Shown here piece by piece: positions 43,058-51,043 of a stretch of 64,000 bases of DNA (position 1 is its first letter; every line of letters begins with the position of its first letter). The translations under genes and the position numbers were made by a program. Under the pieces are notes generated by a model. The model was not told where the DNA came from. It was given only the letters and a program-made list of their open reading frames with translations, and did not search any database. The DNA is from Hyphomonadaceae bacterium. Its GTDB lineage: Bacteria; Pseudomonadota; Alphaproteobacteria; Caulobacterales; Aquidulcibacteraceae. The stretch is taken from the NCBI GenBank assembly GCA_014378995.1, contig JACMMP010000010.1, forward strand, positions 101,162 through 165,161. Direction: 5' to 3'.

Positions 43058-44532
43058 CGCGAGCCCCCCAGCTGCGCTAACAGTTCCCGGCTCTCTCCAA
43101 GCAAGGTCGGCTGGCCCAGCCGATTGAACATCGTCTCAGCCGCGCGCGCAGCGACGATTGCTTCATCCCGTCGTGACGGCTCGCGCTGCGTGCCCGCCGC
43201 TAACGAGCGCGCCAGCTGCAACTGCGCGTACGCCCACGGGCCAGGGGTGCGGCGGCGATCTCTCAGAGCAACGACATCGCGAAGCGTCAAGATTGACTCT
43301 TCAATGTTCGCTTCACCACCTTGCATGCGAAGCGAAATTGCAAGGTTAGCCTGCACCGCAATCCATTGATCGAGATGCGTTGCGCGATCTGCGCCCGAGA
43401 GAGCAAGGCGATAGCACTCGATTGCGCGCGAGAGAGTTCGGCGATCGCCGAACTCGGTTTGGAGGCGTAGCGCGTTGCCAAGATTGTTCTGTAGCCAAAC
43501 CCAATACACTGGTTCGTGCTCGCGCGTGTAAACCTCCAAGGCGCCTTGAAATGCGAGCGCCGCCTCTTGCAGGATGCCGCGGTCCCGCGAGACCTCTCCG
43601 AGGTGACGCAAGGCGTTGCCGAGACGCCATTGAGCGCCCGCCCACGTGTCAGGGTCACCTCTGCGAGGCGAAAGCCTCAGCAGTTCGCGCGCGCCCTCCA
43701 CAGCCTCGCTCAGGGCTTGAACATCATTCTGCGCCTCTCCGATGCGATAGAGCGTGCTCACCATCCCATCTCTAATCTGACGCCACCCCTCACTACCCGT
43801 CGGCGTGAGAGGTAAGGCATAGTCTCGAAGAACCCCCAACGCGTCCCGCAGCGCTTGGTAGTCGCCCAGCGCCGCACCCTCCCGCAAGGCCTCCGCTTCT
43901 GCTAGAAAGAACAGCAGCTTTGCCTCAGGCGCGCTTACGAGAGCCGCTCCTCGGTGCAACAGCGCGGCCGCTTCACGGTATTCACCACGCGCCCGCGCAA
44001 GGTCGGAACGAGCCGCGAGCATCATCGCGGCTCTGTTTCTTCGATCAACCGCTTCCGACTGGAGTCGTTCGGCGCTAGCTACATCGGCTTCCGTCATCTC
44101 GGAGAGAAGCCGGTCTGCGCGGTCCAAGTCACCAGCGTCGACTGCGGCGCGAACAGATACGATCGCCGCACCCCGCGCGTTGTCGTTGCCAATCCCTAGC
44201 TCGCCCAATCGCTGCTCTAGGGCGCTGAGTCTGGATACGCGCGCTTCCAGTCCCTCAAACAATGCGCCGAGGTCCACACCGCCGTTCCGCGCATGCTGTA
44301 CGCCCAGGCGTTCTGCGATTGCAGCCAACGCACGCTCCGAGTTGCCACTCTGTGCCGCGAGGCGACGCACCTCCTCCTGCACCGCGCTCCACTCAGAGAC
44401 AGTGACGCCCTGCGCTCGGACGCTTGGCGGCAAACTCTGGGCAACAGCGGCGCCGACGAACGCCTGCGCAAAAAAGCCCGAAACGGCCATTAGGGCCAAC
44501 AACGTGCAGTATCGGATCGTTTGAGCGCTCAC
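43054..44532 (-). CDS. Exported TPR-repeat protein
   Basis: The 492-residue product has a signal peptide (ending near AVAQ-SL), a coiled-coil region, then TPR-type helical repeats at about 160-480 (for example WAGAQWRLGNALRHLGEVSRDRG and WVWLQNNLGNALR, with the NLGNAL motif repeated). The repeat type resembles the TPR half of CHAT-associated proteins. It is probably a periplasmic interaction scaffold, and the neighbouring membrane protein is its likely partner. Confidence 0.8.
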   Translation of the reverse strand: MSAQTIRYCTLLALMAVSGFFAQAFVGAAVAQSLPPSVRAQGVTVSEWSAVQEEVRRLAAQSGNSERALAAIAERLGVQHARNGGVDLGALFEGLEARVSRLSALEQRLGELGIGNDNARGAAIVSVRAAVDAGDLDRADRLLSEMTEADVASAERLQSEAVDRRNRAAMMLAARSDLARARGEYREAAALLHRGAALVSAPEAKLLFFLAEAEALREGAALGDYQALRDALGVLRDYALPLTPTGSEGWRQIRDGMVSTLYRIGEAQNDVQALSEAVEGARELLRLSPRRGDPDTWAGAQWRLGNALRHLGEVSRDRGILQEAALAFQGALEVYTREHEPVYWVWLQNNLGNALRLQTEFGDRRTLSRAIECYRLALSGADRATHLDQWIAVQANLAISLRMQGGEANIEESILTLRDVVALRDRRRTPGPWAYAQLQLARSLAAGTQREPSRRDEAIVAARAAETMFNRLGQPTLLGESRELLAQLGGSR

Positions 44533-44714
44533 AGCATCCCCCGCCGGGACGATATCTCTTTTCCTGCTCTTCTCAAGCGGCCAGCATCGCCTGCCTGAAG
44601 GAACGGTGCTGCTAGGACAATCGGCGCGAGTGTGATGACCAAACGAAGCAAAGCCTAATCAAGGTCCGCCGACGTGCATTGGGCTTGAGTGGAATTAGAT
44701 CGAGCACAAACCGA

Positions 44715-44760
44715 TTATCCCAAAAGGCGACCTCTCTGGCCAGCTCTCCGTTAGCGGACC
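44715..44760. repeat. Dispersed 40-bp intergenic repeat, copy near 44.7 kb
   Basis: The core CCCAAAAGGCGAC, 40 nt in all, ends CCGTTAGCGGA and matches the copy at 46361-46400 at both ends. It lies between the HEAT-repeat and TPR-protein genes. Confidence 0.6.
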
Positions 44761-44777
44761 TTCGCGGCCATTATCCA

Positions 44778-46304
44778 CTAAAGGATTTGCAGCCGGCGCA
44801 TCCAGGACGCTGTCCTCGGGCTAGCCTCGGATAGGCGACGGAGCCTCTCGATGGCGTCGGGAGTGACCTCAAGCCGACCCCGATTGATCTTCCGATTCAA
44901 CCTCGCGAATTCCGTCGGTTCGGGCACTGAACCGGCCGCCTCCAGGAGACTAAAGATTTCCAACTGCGTCAGCACGTCATGCCGTCGGACGTGTGCCAGC
45001 AGTCCACGCTTGATGAACACCTCACCCTGCCGGGTCGCCTCTCTCAGGCCTGCGATTGGGATGAGCGCCTTTGCCTCCAACAGCGATGCGGTCACCCTCC
45101 TCGCAGCGGGCAGATCGCTGTCCGCCAGCGCCAATGTCTCTAGCTCCGCCAACGCCAATGCGTGTTGCAACTGCGCGGCGGCCATCAAGAACACCGCGCG
45201 CCGATCTTCTGCTGTCCCAAGCGCAGATTGCCAAAGCGCATCGCCGTCCTCGGCAGTGCCTACTCTGCCCAATAGCTTGGCCAACCTAAGGTCTCGCGGC
45301 GACGCCGCGAACTCGCGCCTTACCCAAGACAACCAATCAACCCCGCGCTTGTTGAGCTTCCACCGCGCCAGCTCAGACAACTTTATGCGCGGATGGAGCA
45401 GGTAGCGTTTCAGGATTGGTTCAAGAGCGACCGCGTCGCTATCGTGCTGGGCTAAGTAGTGAAGCGCCCAGTATTGGACGTCGACGGAGCGGTCGTTGAG
45501 GAGACTGAGAGCGAGCGACTGACGATCCAGTCGGTGAGGCAGTCCCCTTCGCTGGGTCGTTCGCGCGCGCCACGAATAGACACCCTCCAAGATTGCCTTC
45601 GCTGCGATCGCTCGCACGCGCGGATGTCCATGCTCTTGTGCGACGCGCGCCATGTGCTCGTCGGCCACTCCAGTTCGTAGCAATCCGTGAACCAAACCCA
45701 CGGCGCGATCACCTCTGACCTGCAAGAGCCAATCGCGCGCGCCGACAACGTCGTTGGCTATGTGCACCAATGCTTGGACCAATTCACGTCCAGCGAGCGA
45801 GGCGCGTCCTACTCCTTCGAAACGCCAGAGCGTTTCAATGCATCCAGTAATGACGCTCGGCCGAAGCGTCGGCACTAACGTCGCAAGCTTGGCTTCGGCT
45901 GCGGCGCGAACCTGAGGCACCCAGTCATTTAGTCTTTGGACCAGAAGCGTCAGAGCAAACGGCCCCGTCACCGATCGGACGTTTCGAACCGCCGACTCGC
46001 GAATGTAGCCCCGCCCGGACACCGACAGAACCAACGGAAGCAATTCATCGGTCTGACTACGATCGATCACAAACCGTTCTGCTTCGACCGCCCTGTTCAA
46101 ACCTTCCCAGCCGAGATCACAGTATAACACCTCGTCGATGGCCCGCCTCAGCTGATCCGCGATAAGCGCAACAAATCGATGGTCGTGTAGTTCGATTGCG
46201 TCGCGCGAGACGAACGCACCGGGCTCACGGCGAATAACCGCAATCGCGGCGTTCAGGAGCCGCTTGTCTAGTGAAGAATGACGTCCAACTTCTGACGGAG
46301 GCAT
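44778..46304 (-). CDS. HEAT-repeat protein
   Basis: The 508-residue, all-helical, soluble protein has repeated two-helix units of HEAT type (for example LNDWVPQVRAAAEAKLATL and QEHGHPRVRAIAAKAILEG). It has no signal, membrane helix or catalytic motif. Such proteins bind other proteins or nucleic acids; nothing identifies the partner. The gene stands alone between two copies of a 40-bp intergenic repeat. Confidence 0.72.
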   Translation of the reverse strand: MPPSEVGRHSSLDKRLLNAAIAVIRREPGAFVSRDAIELHDHRFVALIADQLRRAIDEVLYCDLGWEGLNRAVEAERFVIDRSQTDELLPLVLSVSGRGYIRESAVRNVRSVTGPFALTLLVQRLNDWVPQVRAAAEAKLATLVPTLRPSVITGCIETLWRFEGVGRASLAGRELVQALVHIANDVVGARDWLLQVRGDRAVGLVHGLLRTGVADEHMARVAQEHGHPRVRAIAAKAILEGVYSWRARTTQRRGLPHRLDRQSLALSLLNDRSVDVQYWALHYLAQHDSDAVALEPILKRYLLHPRIKLSELARWKLNKRGVDWLSWVRREFAASPRDLRLAKLLGRVGTAEDGDALWQSALGTAEDRRAVFLMAAAQLQHALALAELETLALADSDLPAARRVTASLLEAKALIPIAGLREATRQGEVFIKRGLLAHVRRHDVLTQLEIFSLLEAAGSVPEPTEFARLNRKINRGRLEVTPDAIERLRRLSEASPRTASWMRRLQIL

Positions 46305-46354
46305 TGTTAAATCATCGACTTAAGAACCCTCCGTTGGCAACCGCATTCCGTGCT

Positions 46355-46401
46355 TTCAATCCCAAAAGGCGACGTTGCAGCCTCCCTGCCCGTTAGCGGA
46401 T
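46355..46401. repeat. Dispersed 40-bp intergenic repeat, copy near 46.4 kb
   Basis: CCCAAAAGGCGAC at its left and CCGTTAGCGGA at its right, 40 nt overall. A more diverged copy with CCCAATAGCGGACA lies at 47200-47238. It sits between the HEAT-repeat and methyltransferase genes. Confidence 0.6.
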
Positions 46402-46402
46402 A

Positions 46403-47131
46403 TCACAGAGCCTTGCGACCAAACACGCCGCTAGCGCAGCCAAAGAACAACTTGCGAAACTCAACGTCGAGGCCCTCTTGTTTGAGAGCCGCGCCAAACC
46501 CTCGCGCATCGCCAAACGCATCGCAATAAGTCCCAATCATCGCAAAGTCCTGGGCGCCGCGGAGAACCGTCCGCTCGATCAACGGCAGCACGACCTTCAA
46601 ATGAAACCGGTAGAGTGGCCGCAACCACCAACCCTTTGGATCGGATGCTTCAACAAACGCAAACGTGCCGCCGGGTTTGAGGGCATGGGCCACCAACCTT
46701 GCCAGCTCTTGATGCTGCATTTCGTTGAAGGTCTTCAGGCCAAAGGTCGCGACAACAAAGTCCGCGCTGTCGGCCGGAAGCGCACTCGCAAGAACGTTGT
46801 CTTCCACAAACGCGATCTTGTGCGACCGGTGAGAATGGAGACGCTTTATCGCCTGAAGATGCATTCCAGATGAGATGTCCACTGCTGTAATTGCGCTGAT
46901 ATTCGGGAAGCGGCGAAGCAGATGGGGCCAAACTTCACCTGTGCCAGCCATTAGATCATAGCCCGTCAGCCCGCCAGATTCGGGCTCAGGTAGAAACTCG
47001 ACGCACTGCCTGCGCCAACGCTCGGTGAATCCAAATGAGAAGAAATAGCTGAATCCGATGTATCGACTTGAGCACCGATCGAACACGCCCTTCACGTAGG
47101 CCGGATCAAAGATGTCTTGGGCGTCGCTCAT
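46403..47131 (-). CDS. UbiE/COQ5-like SAM-dependent methyltransferase
   Basis: The 242-residue product from ATG 47131 has the class I methyltransferase core. Motif I is GYDLMAGTGEVWP, the acidic end of strand 2 is AVDISSGMH, motif post-II is LPADSADFVVATFGLK, then LARLVAHALKPGGTFAFVE. Similarity to UbiE-type C-methyltransferases is clear but the substrate cannot be assigned. There are no biosynthetic neighbours, so it is not placed in a pathway. Confidence 0.85.
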   Translation of the reverse strand: MSDAQDIFDPAYVKGVFDRCSSRYIGFSYFFSFGFTERWRRQCVEFLPEPESGGLTGYDLMAGTGEVWPHLLRRFPNISAITAVDISSGMHLQAIKRLHSHRSHKIAFVEDNVLASALPADSADFVVATFGLKTFNEMQHQELARLVAHALKPGGTFAFVEASDPKGWWLRPLYRFHLKVVLPLIERTVLRGAQDFAMIGTYCDAFGDARGFGAALKQEGLDVEFRKLFFGCASGVFGRKAL

Positions 47132-47332
47132 ACTACATAGCAAACCGGGTTTGGCGCTTCAGGCAAGGCTCAAGGGTTCGCCGGCGCGCGGCGAGATATC
47201 CCAATAGCGGACATGCTCCAGCGATGCCGGTTAGCAGACGGCAAAAGCGATCTCACGACAGATCGGTGATTGAACTTGGGTCTCTGAATGCAGACATCAA
47301 ATTCGCAACAACGCACGCACGAGGAACCACCC

Positions 47333-48067
47333 ATGACTGAAGGCGATAGACCAAAGCGTGATGGCCTGGACGACGATATTCGAGACAAGCTCGTCGTCGC
47401 GGGCAAGTCTGTTGTCAGCATCGTGCCGTTGGCTGGCGGCCCGCTGGCAGAGATTGTCGGCGCCATTGTCCCCGGCCAAAGGGCCGATCGTATCGTAACC
47501 TACCTGCGCGCGCTGGATGAACGAGTGAGCAAGTTTGAAGAGGCCGCGAAGGAAGCACTGCTGAACAACCCATACAAGATCGATCTTGTCGAGGAAGGCG
47601 GTTATCAATCCGCGCGGGCCCTGTCCCAGAACCGCGTTGATCAAATCGTTGCGGCGGTCACGTCAGGAATCTCGGCGAGCGACGCGGACGTCACGAGACG
47701 CAAACGTCTGCTTATTCTCCTGGGCGAATTGGACGATGATGAAGTCAATCTCTTGAACGCCTATGGCAGAAGTTATGGCGGTGCCGATCGCGATGCGTTC
47801 GAGGCCGTGAGCAGGCCTGGCCCCATTCACATGGGTTCAAATCGAGAGGAGATTGATCAGGAAAGTCTGTACGTCGCGGGCAAGGAGCACCTTCTTCGTC
47901 TTGGATTGCTGCAGAAGAACTACGCTCGCCCGAAGCAAGGGCAATCTGTTCCGGAGTTTGACGCGCGCGCTGGCGACTTCAAACACTCTGTCGAGATTTC
48001 CAGCCTGGGGCGCTTGTTGTTGCGCGAGATCGGTATGCCGACACCCTTCGATCAGCAGAACACGTGA
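47333..48067 (+). CDS. Hypothetical protein with hydrophobic N-terminal segment
   Basis: The 244-residue product from ATG 47333 has AGGA 9 nt upstream. A hydrophobic helical segment (AGKSVVSIVPLAGGPLAEIVGAIV) occupies about 22-45, then charged helices, then a winged-helix-like C-terminal part ending in LGRLLLREIGMP. I do not recognise the family. Similar plans occur among phage-defence and accessory proteins, but no catalytic motif is visible. Confidence 0.6.
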   Translation: MTEGDRPKRDGLDDDIRDKLVVAGKSVVSIVPLAGGPLAEIVGAIVPGQRADRIVTYLRALDERVSKFEEAAKEALLNNPYKIDLVEEGGYQSARALSQNRVDQIVAAVTSGISASDADVTRRKRLLILLGELDDDEVNLLNAYGRSYGGADRDAFEAVSRPGPIHMGSNREEIDQESLYVAGKEHLLRLGLLQKNYARPKQGQSVPEFDARAGDFKHSVEISSLGRLLLREIGMPTPFDQQNT

Positions 48068-48220
48068 TCAACGATCGCTGAGCAACATGCACGATCCCAC
48101 ACAATTGTCGAACCTGCGCTGGAGGTCGCGGCCTCCGCGCTCATCCACGCGGGACGCCGGTTCAGACGCTGTGGTCGAAGACACGACCTTTGCACTGCGT
48201 CGACGACGACCATAAAAACC

Positions 48221-48721
48221 TCATGGCTGACTTGGCATTAGCCGCCCAAGCCGCGCTTGAACTTCGTCTGACGGCAGCCGGCAGCGCGGGTGGGTGCTAA
48301 TCGTCGTAAGTCCCGCATGTAGCCGTCCGTTGTCCAGGACCGCCTCGCGCTCCATCTCATCGATCACCCAGAGCACGCCGTGATGCGTTAGGCCCGCCTG
48401 TGTCGCCGCCGTGCGAAGGGCGCCGTCTCCCGTGAGCAAGGTCCAGGTGCGAGATTCCGCCAGTGCAAATGCAAACGTATCCGGCACAGAAAGCGCCGCG
48501 CGGGCGCGCGCCATCACGGTGGCGCGGCCCACTTCGGTGGGCGAGAGCGCCTCGACGCGAAGCCCGCGTTGCATGAGATCGGGTCCGATATTGTTGGCCA
48601 ATTCGCGCTGATACAGGATATCGGGGACGACAAACGCGTGCGACAGGCCGAACAGCGGCTCGAGGAGGCTTCCCCGTTCCAGATCAATCAGAACTGACGT
48701 ATCCGAGACGAGGATCGACAA
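48221..48721 (-). CDS. PIN-domain nuclease-like protein
   Basis: The 166-residue product has the PIN fold: SDTSVLIDLE with Asp7 at the end of strand 1, then PDTFAFALAE (Asp81) and LLTGDGALR (Asp99), which together form the acidic metal site of PIN RNases. It is 3 nt downstream of the XRE-ImmA/IrrE gene, so both are one operon; PIN toxins often pair with a DNA-binding antitoxin or peptidase protein. The length fits PIN toxins. Confidence 0.85.
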   Translation of the reverse strand: MSILVSDTSVLIDLERGSLLEPLFGLSHAFVVPDILYQRELANNIGPDLMQRGLRVEALSPTEVGRATVMARARAALSVPDTFAFALAESRTWTLLTGDGALRTAATQAGLTHHGVLWVIDEMEREAVLDNGRLHAGLTTISTHPRCRLPSDEVQARLGRLMPSQP

Positions 48722-48724
48722 TGC

Positions 48725-49786
48725 TCAAACCGCTTGGTCCAGCCGGGCGTCGAGCTCACGAACAGAAATGCCCAAGAGTTCGGCTGCGCGCGACTCGCCA
48801 ATGAATCGCTCGGCGAGCGCACGGTAGCACAGCCGCTCGAACCGTTTCGGCTCTTCGCATTCCGGCGCCATGGCGGCGGGCTCGGCATAAGGCGGTTTGC
48901 GCCAGCCACGCGCCTCGAACTCGTCAAAAAGCGCCTTGAATGCGCTTTGGCCCAAAATGCCCAGTTCTTTGCAGCGATAGGCAATGGCCTGAACGCTGAC
49001 GCCAAATCGTTCTTTGAGCGCGACGAGCTCGCCGATGCTGATCGTCGATCTGTTGGCACCGACTTCGGCGCGAAGCACGTCAGCCGGGATCAGGAACGCG
49101 CCGGCGAAGCGGTGGGCCGCCTTCTCATGGTCCAGGTCTGGCGCAGCCGCCATCACCATGTGCCCGAGCTCATGCGCCAGGTTGAAGCGCTTGCGCTCGC
49201 CCCACGTACTCTTCTTGATGACGATGACGCGCGCGGCGTCGCGGCCTTTCCGCTTCACTTCCGCGGCCAGACCGTCGACCTCTTGCAAGTCGAGCGACAG
49301 CACCTTGATTCCCCGTTCCTCCAACAGCTCGGCGAGCTTGGGGACAGGATCGACGCCGAGGCCCCATTCCTCACGCATCGAGCGCGCGGCGTCTTCCGCG
49401 TCGCGAAGTTCTTTAACTGGGTAAGGCGCGTTCCTGGGCTTTTCCCATTCGACGCTGCGCAACGAGAGTAGGTCCTCCACCGCTAGGTAGCGCTCCAATA
49501 AGTGGATCGTGCGCGCTTCGAGCGTCGCTTCCTCGCGCGCCGATGAGCTTGGCTTCTTCCTGAAATCGACACTCTCCAACACCAATTCCTCGTCGCGCAG
49601 CAGATAGTCCTCGGAGACCTTGAGAGCCCGGGCGAGCGCCAGCACCACGCCGGAGCTGGGCATGTCCTCGTCGCGCTCATATTTGCCGATCGCCTGGGCC
49701 GTGACCCGGCCGCCCATCGCCTCCGACAGGTCGCGCAAAGACAAGCCGGCGGCGACGCGCGCCACCCTGAGCTTTTGTCCGATCAT
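48725..49786 (-). CDS. XRE HTH - ImmA/IrrE zinc metallopeptidase fusion regulator
   Basis: The 353-residue product has an N-terminal XRE helix-turn-helix (about 4-62, VAAGLSLRDLSEAMGG) and an ImmA/IrrE peptidase domain with zinc site HELGH at 205-209 and a downstream FAGAFLIP motif. A C-terminal HTH-like segment (RAAELLGISVRELDARL) ends the protein. Family knowledge: such proteins cleave HTH repressors or regulate stress genes and toxins. Upstream are candidate operator repeats (TTTGTAAAC-type), and the PIN gene follows directly, so this pair is probably autoregulated. Confidence 0.9.
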   Translation of the reverse strand: MIGQKLRVARVAAGLSLRDLSEAMGGRVTAQAIGKYERDEDMPSSGVVLALARALKVSEDYLLRDEELVLESVDFRKKPSSSAREEATLEARTIHLLERYLAVEDLLSLRSVEWEKPRNAPYPVKELRDAEDAARSMREEWGLGVDPVPKLAELLEERGIKVLSLDLQEVDGLAAEVKRKGRDAARVIVIKKSTWGERKRFNLAHELGHMVMAAAPDLDHEKAAHRFAGAFLIPADVLRAEVGANRSTISIGELVALKERFGVSVQAIAYRCKELGILGQSAFKALFDEFEARGWRKPPYAEPAAMAPECEEPKRFERLCYRALAERFIGESRAAELLGISVRELDARLDQAV

Positions 49787-49805
49787 CGCTGCTCTCCTGT
49801 CCCTC

Positions 49806-49919
49806 GGTTTACATACATAGTCTCAACTACGATTTTGTAAACTGGTTCCTTGCAAATCCCCAAAAATCGACTATATGCACTCCCGAAACGGTGTTCATGA
49901 CACCAATTTGTAAACCGGT
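49806..49919. promoter_or_regulatory. Candidate operator repeats upstream of the XRE-ImmA/IrrE operon
   Basis: TTTGTAAACTGGT (49834-49846) and TTTGTAAACCGGT (49907-49919) are direct repeats 73 bp apart. A third, inverted copy, GGTTTACAT, lies at 49806-49814 beside the gene start. Repeated sites flanking the promoter of an XRE regulator suggest autoregulation. Confidence 0.55.
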
Positions 49920-49942
49920 CAGGACTTAGGCGGAGTCGGCCA

Positions 49943-50185
49943 GTGCCGTTAACCAACACCGAACTCAGCTATTACGACAGCAATGTCCTGCGGCTCCCGA
50001 AGGAGAAGCGCACCGAATATCACGCCCAAGTCGACAACCTGATCTTGGAATTGTGCGGCGCTGTCCGCGAGAAGACCGAGATCAACGTCAGCGAAGACGG
50101 CGCGAATTTCCTCAACAAACTCAAATGTATATTCATGCCCCGGACTCGCGTCCCATTCGTCTCCCAATCATGCGCAAGTGCTTGA
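49943..50185 (+). pseudogene. N-terminal fragment of a CD-NTase-like nucleotidyltransferase
   Basis: The 80-residue frame begins LSYYDSNVLRLPKEKRTEYH, then AQVDNLILELCG and VREKTEINVS, matching the N-terminal helix of SMODS/CD-NTase enzymes (which precedes the GSFAKxT/S active-site loop). After this point the sequence loses similarity and ends; the active-site GS motif and Asp pair are missing. This is therefore a truncated remnant of a cyclic-nucleotide synthase, as found in CBASS defence. Identification from the N-terminal segment alone is moderately secure. Confidence 0.55.
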
Positions 50186-50366
50186 GAGGGAAAGCAAAAC
50201 AACGGGACAGGTTTAACGTTACCGGCTTCGCGCGCACTTTTTCCAAGCAAACTCATGCATTTGCGCGCGCGCGAATTTTCGAATCCCATTCCTGTCTCAA
50301 ATCTGTGGGCAACTGTAAAAAGTGCGTGATCGTGCGTCATAGGGAAACGCAGCGCGCTGCGTGAAG

Positions 50367-50789
50367 CTAACGATGCGCATCGAGCAGGCGGCCTTCGGCG
50401 GAGTTTCGCACGGTTCGTTCGCGCGTGAACCGGTCAAGCGCGCGCATCGTGTAGCGTACGGAGCGCCCGAGTTTGACGAACTCCGGGCCTTTGCCCAGCC
50501 GCCGCCAGGCCTCCAGCGTCTTCACGCTCACTGACAGCAGTTCCGCGGCCTCTTCGACTGTGAGCCGGCGGTCCTCTGCAGGCACGTGTATGGTTCGCTT
50601 CGTGTCGTTCCTGTGCATGCGTAGGCGCTTTGTGGGCGGGCTAGCGATCTCAACAACAGCCACCACAGGAGCCGGCGCTTTAATCGCGGCCTTCTCAGCG
50701 ACGCCGCTCGGTGGAGCACCGGCGAACAAGAACGACAGCTGATCGGCCGATACGTGGCTTGCGGACTTGCGGGCGGGACGCGTCATCAT
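50367..50789 (-). CDS. MerR/excisionase-type helix-turn-helix protein
   Basis: The 140-residue product from ATG 50789 (or 50786) has a proline- and lysine-rich N-terminus and a C-terminal HTH_17-type winged helix: LTVEEAAELLSVSVKTLEAW, then VKLGRSVRYTMRALDRF. This is the form typical of excisionases and of small HTH genes in alphaproteobacterial mobile-element backbones. It lies near the relaxase gene in the same direction. Frames upstream of 50789 are open but lack family similarity. Confidence 0.82.
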   Translation of the reverse strand: MMTRPARKSASHVSADQLSFLFAGAPPSGVAEKAAIKAPAPVVAVVEIASPPTKRLRMHRNDTKRTIHVPAEDRRLTVEEAAELLSVSVKTLEAWRRLGKGPEFVKLGRSVRYTMRALDRFTRERTVRNSAEGRLLDAHR

Positions 50790-51043
50790 GGGCTGCTTTG
50801 TTGCGCACCACATAATGCGCCACTTCATTGCTGCGACGAACCTGATTAGTCGCTTAGTTGAAAACCGCATGTGGTCGCGTGGTTCCCGCGCGCTTCGCCA
50901 TCGGCTACGTGGTCCAACGGTTGTGCACATGTGCAGTTGTCCTAGAGCGTATTGCGTTGCTCAGTGTGGGAGCCATCTCGTTGGACAGTGTTTCCCGGTG
51001 TTGCAGGCGTTGTCTCAGCCAATTCGCGCGCCACGCGAAATGC

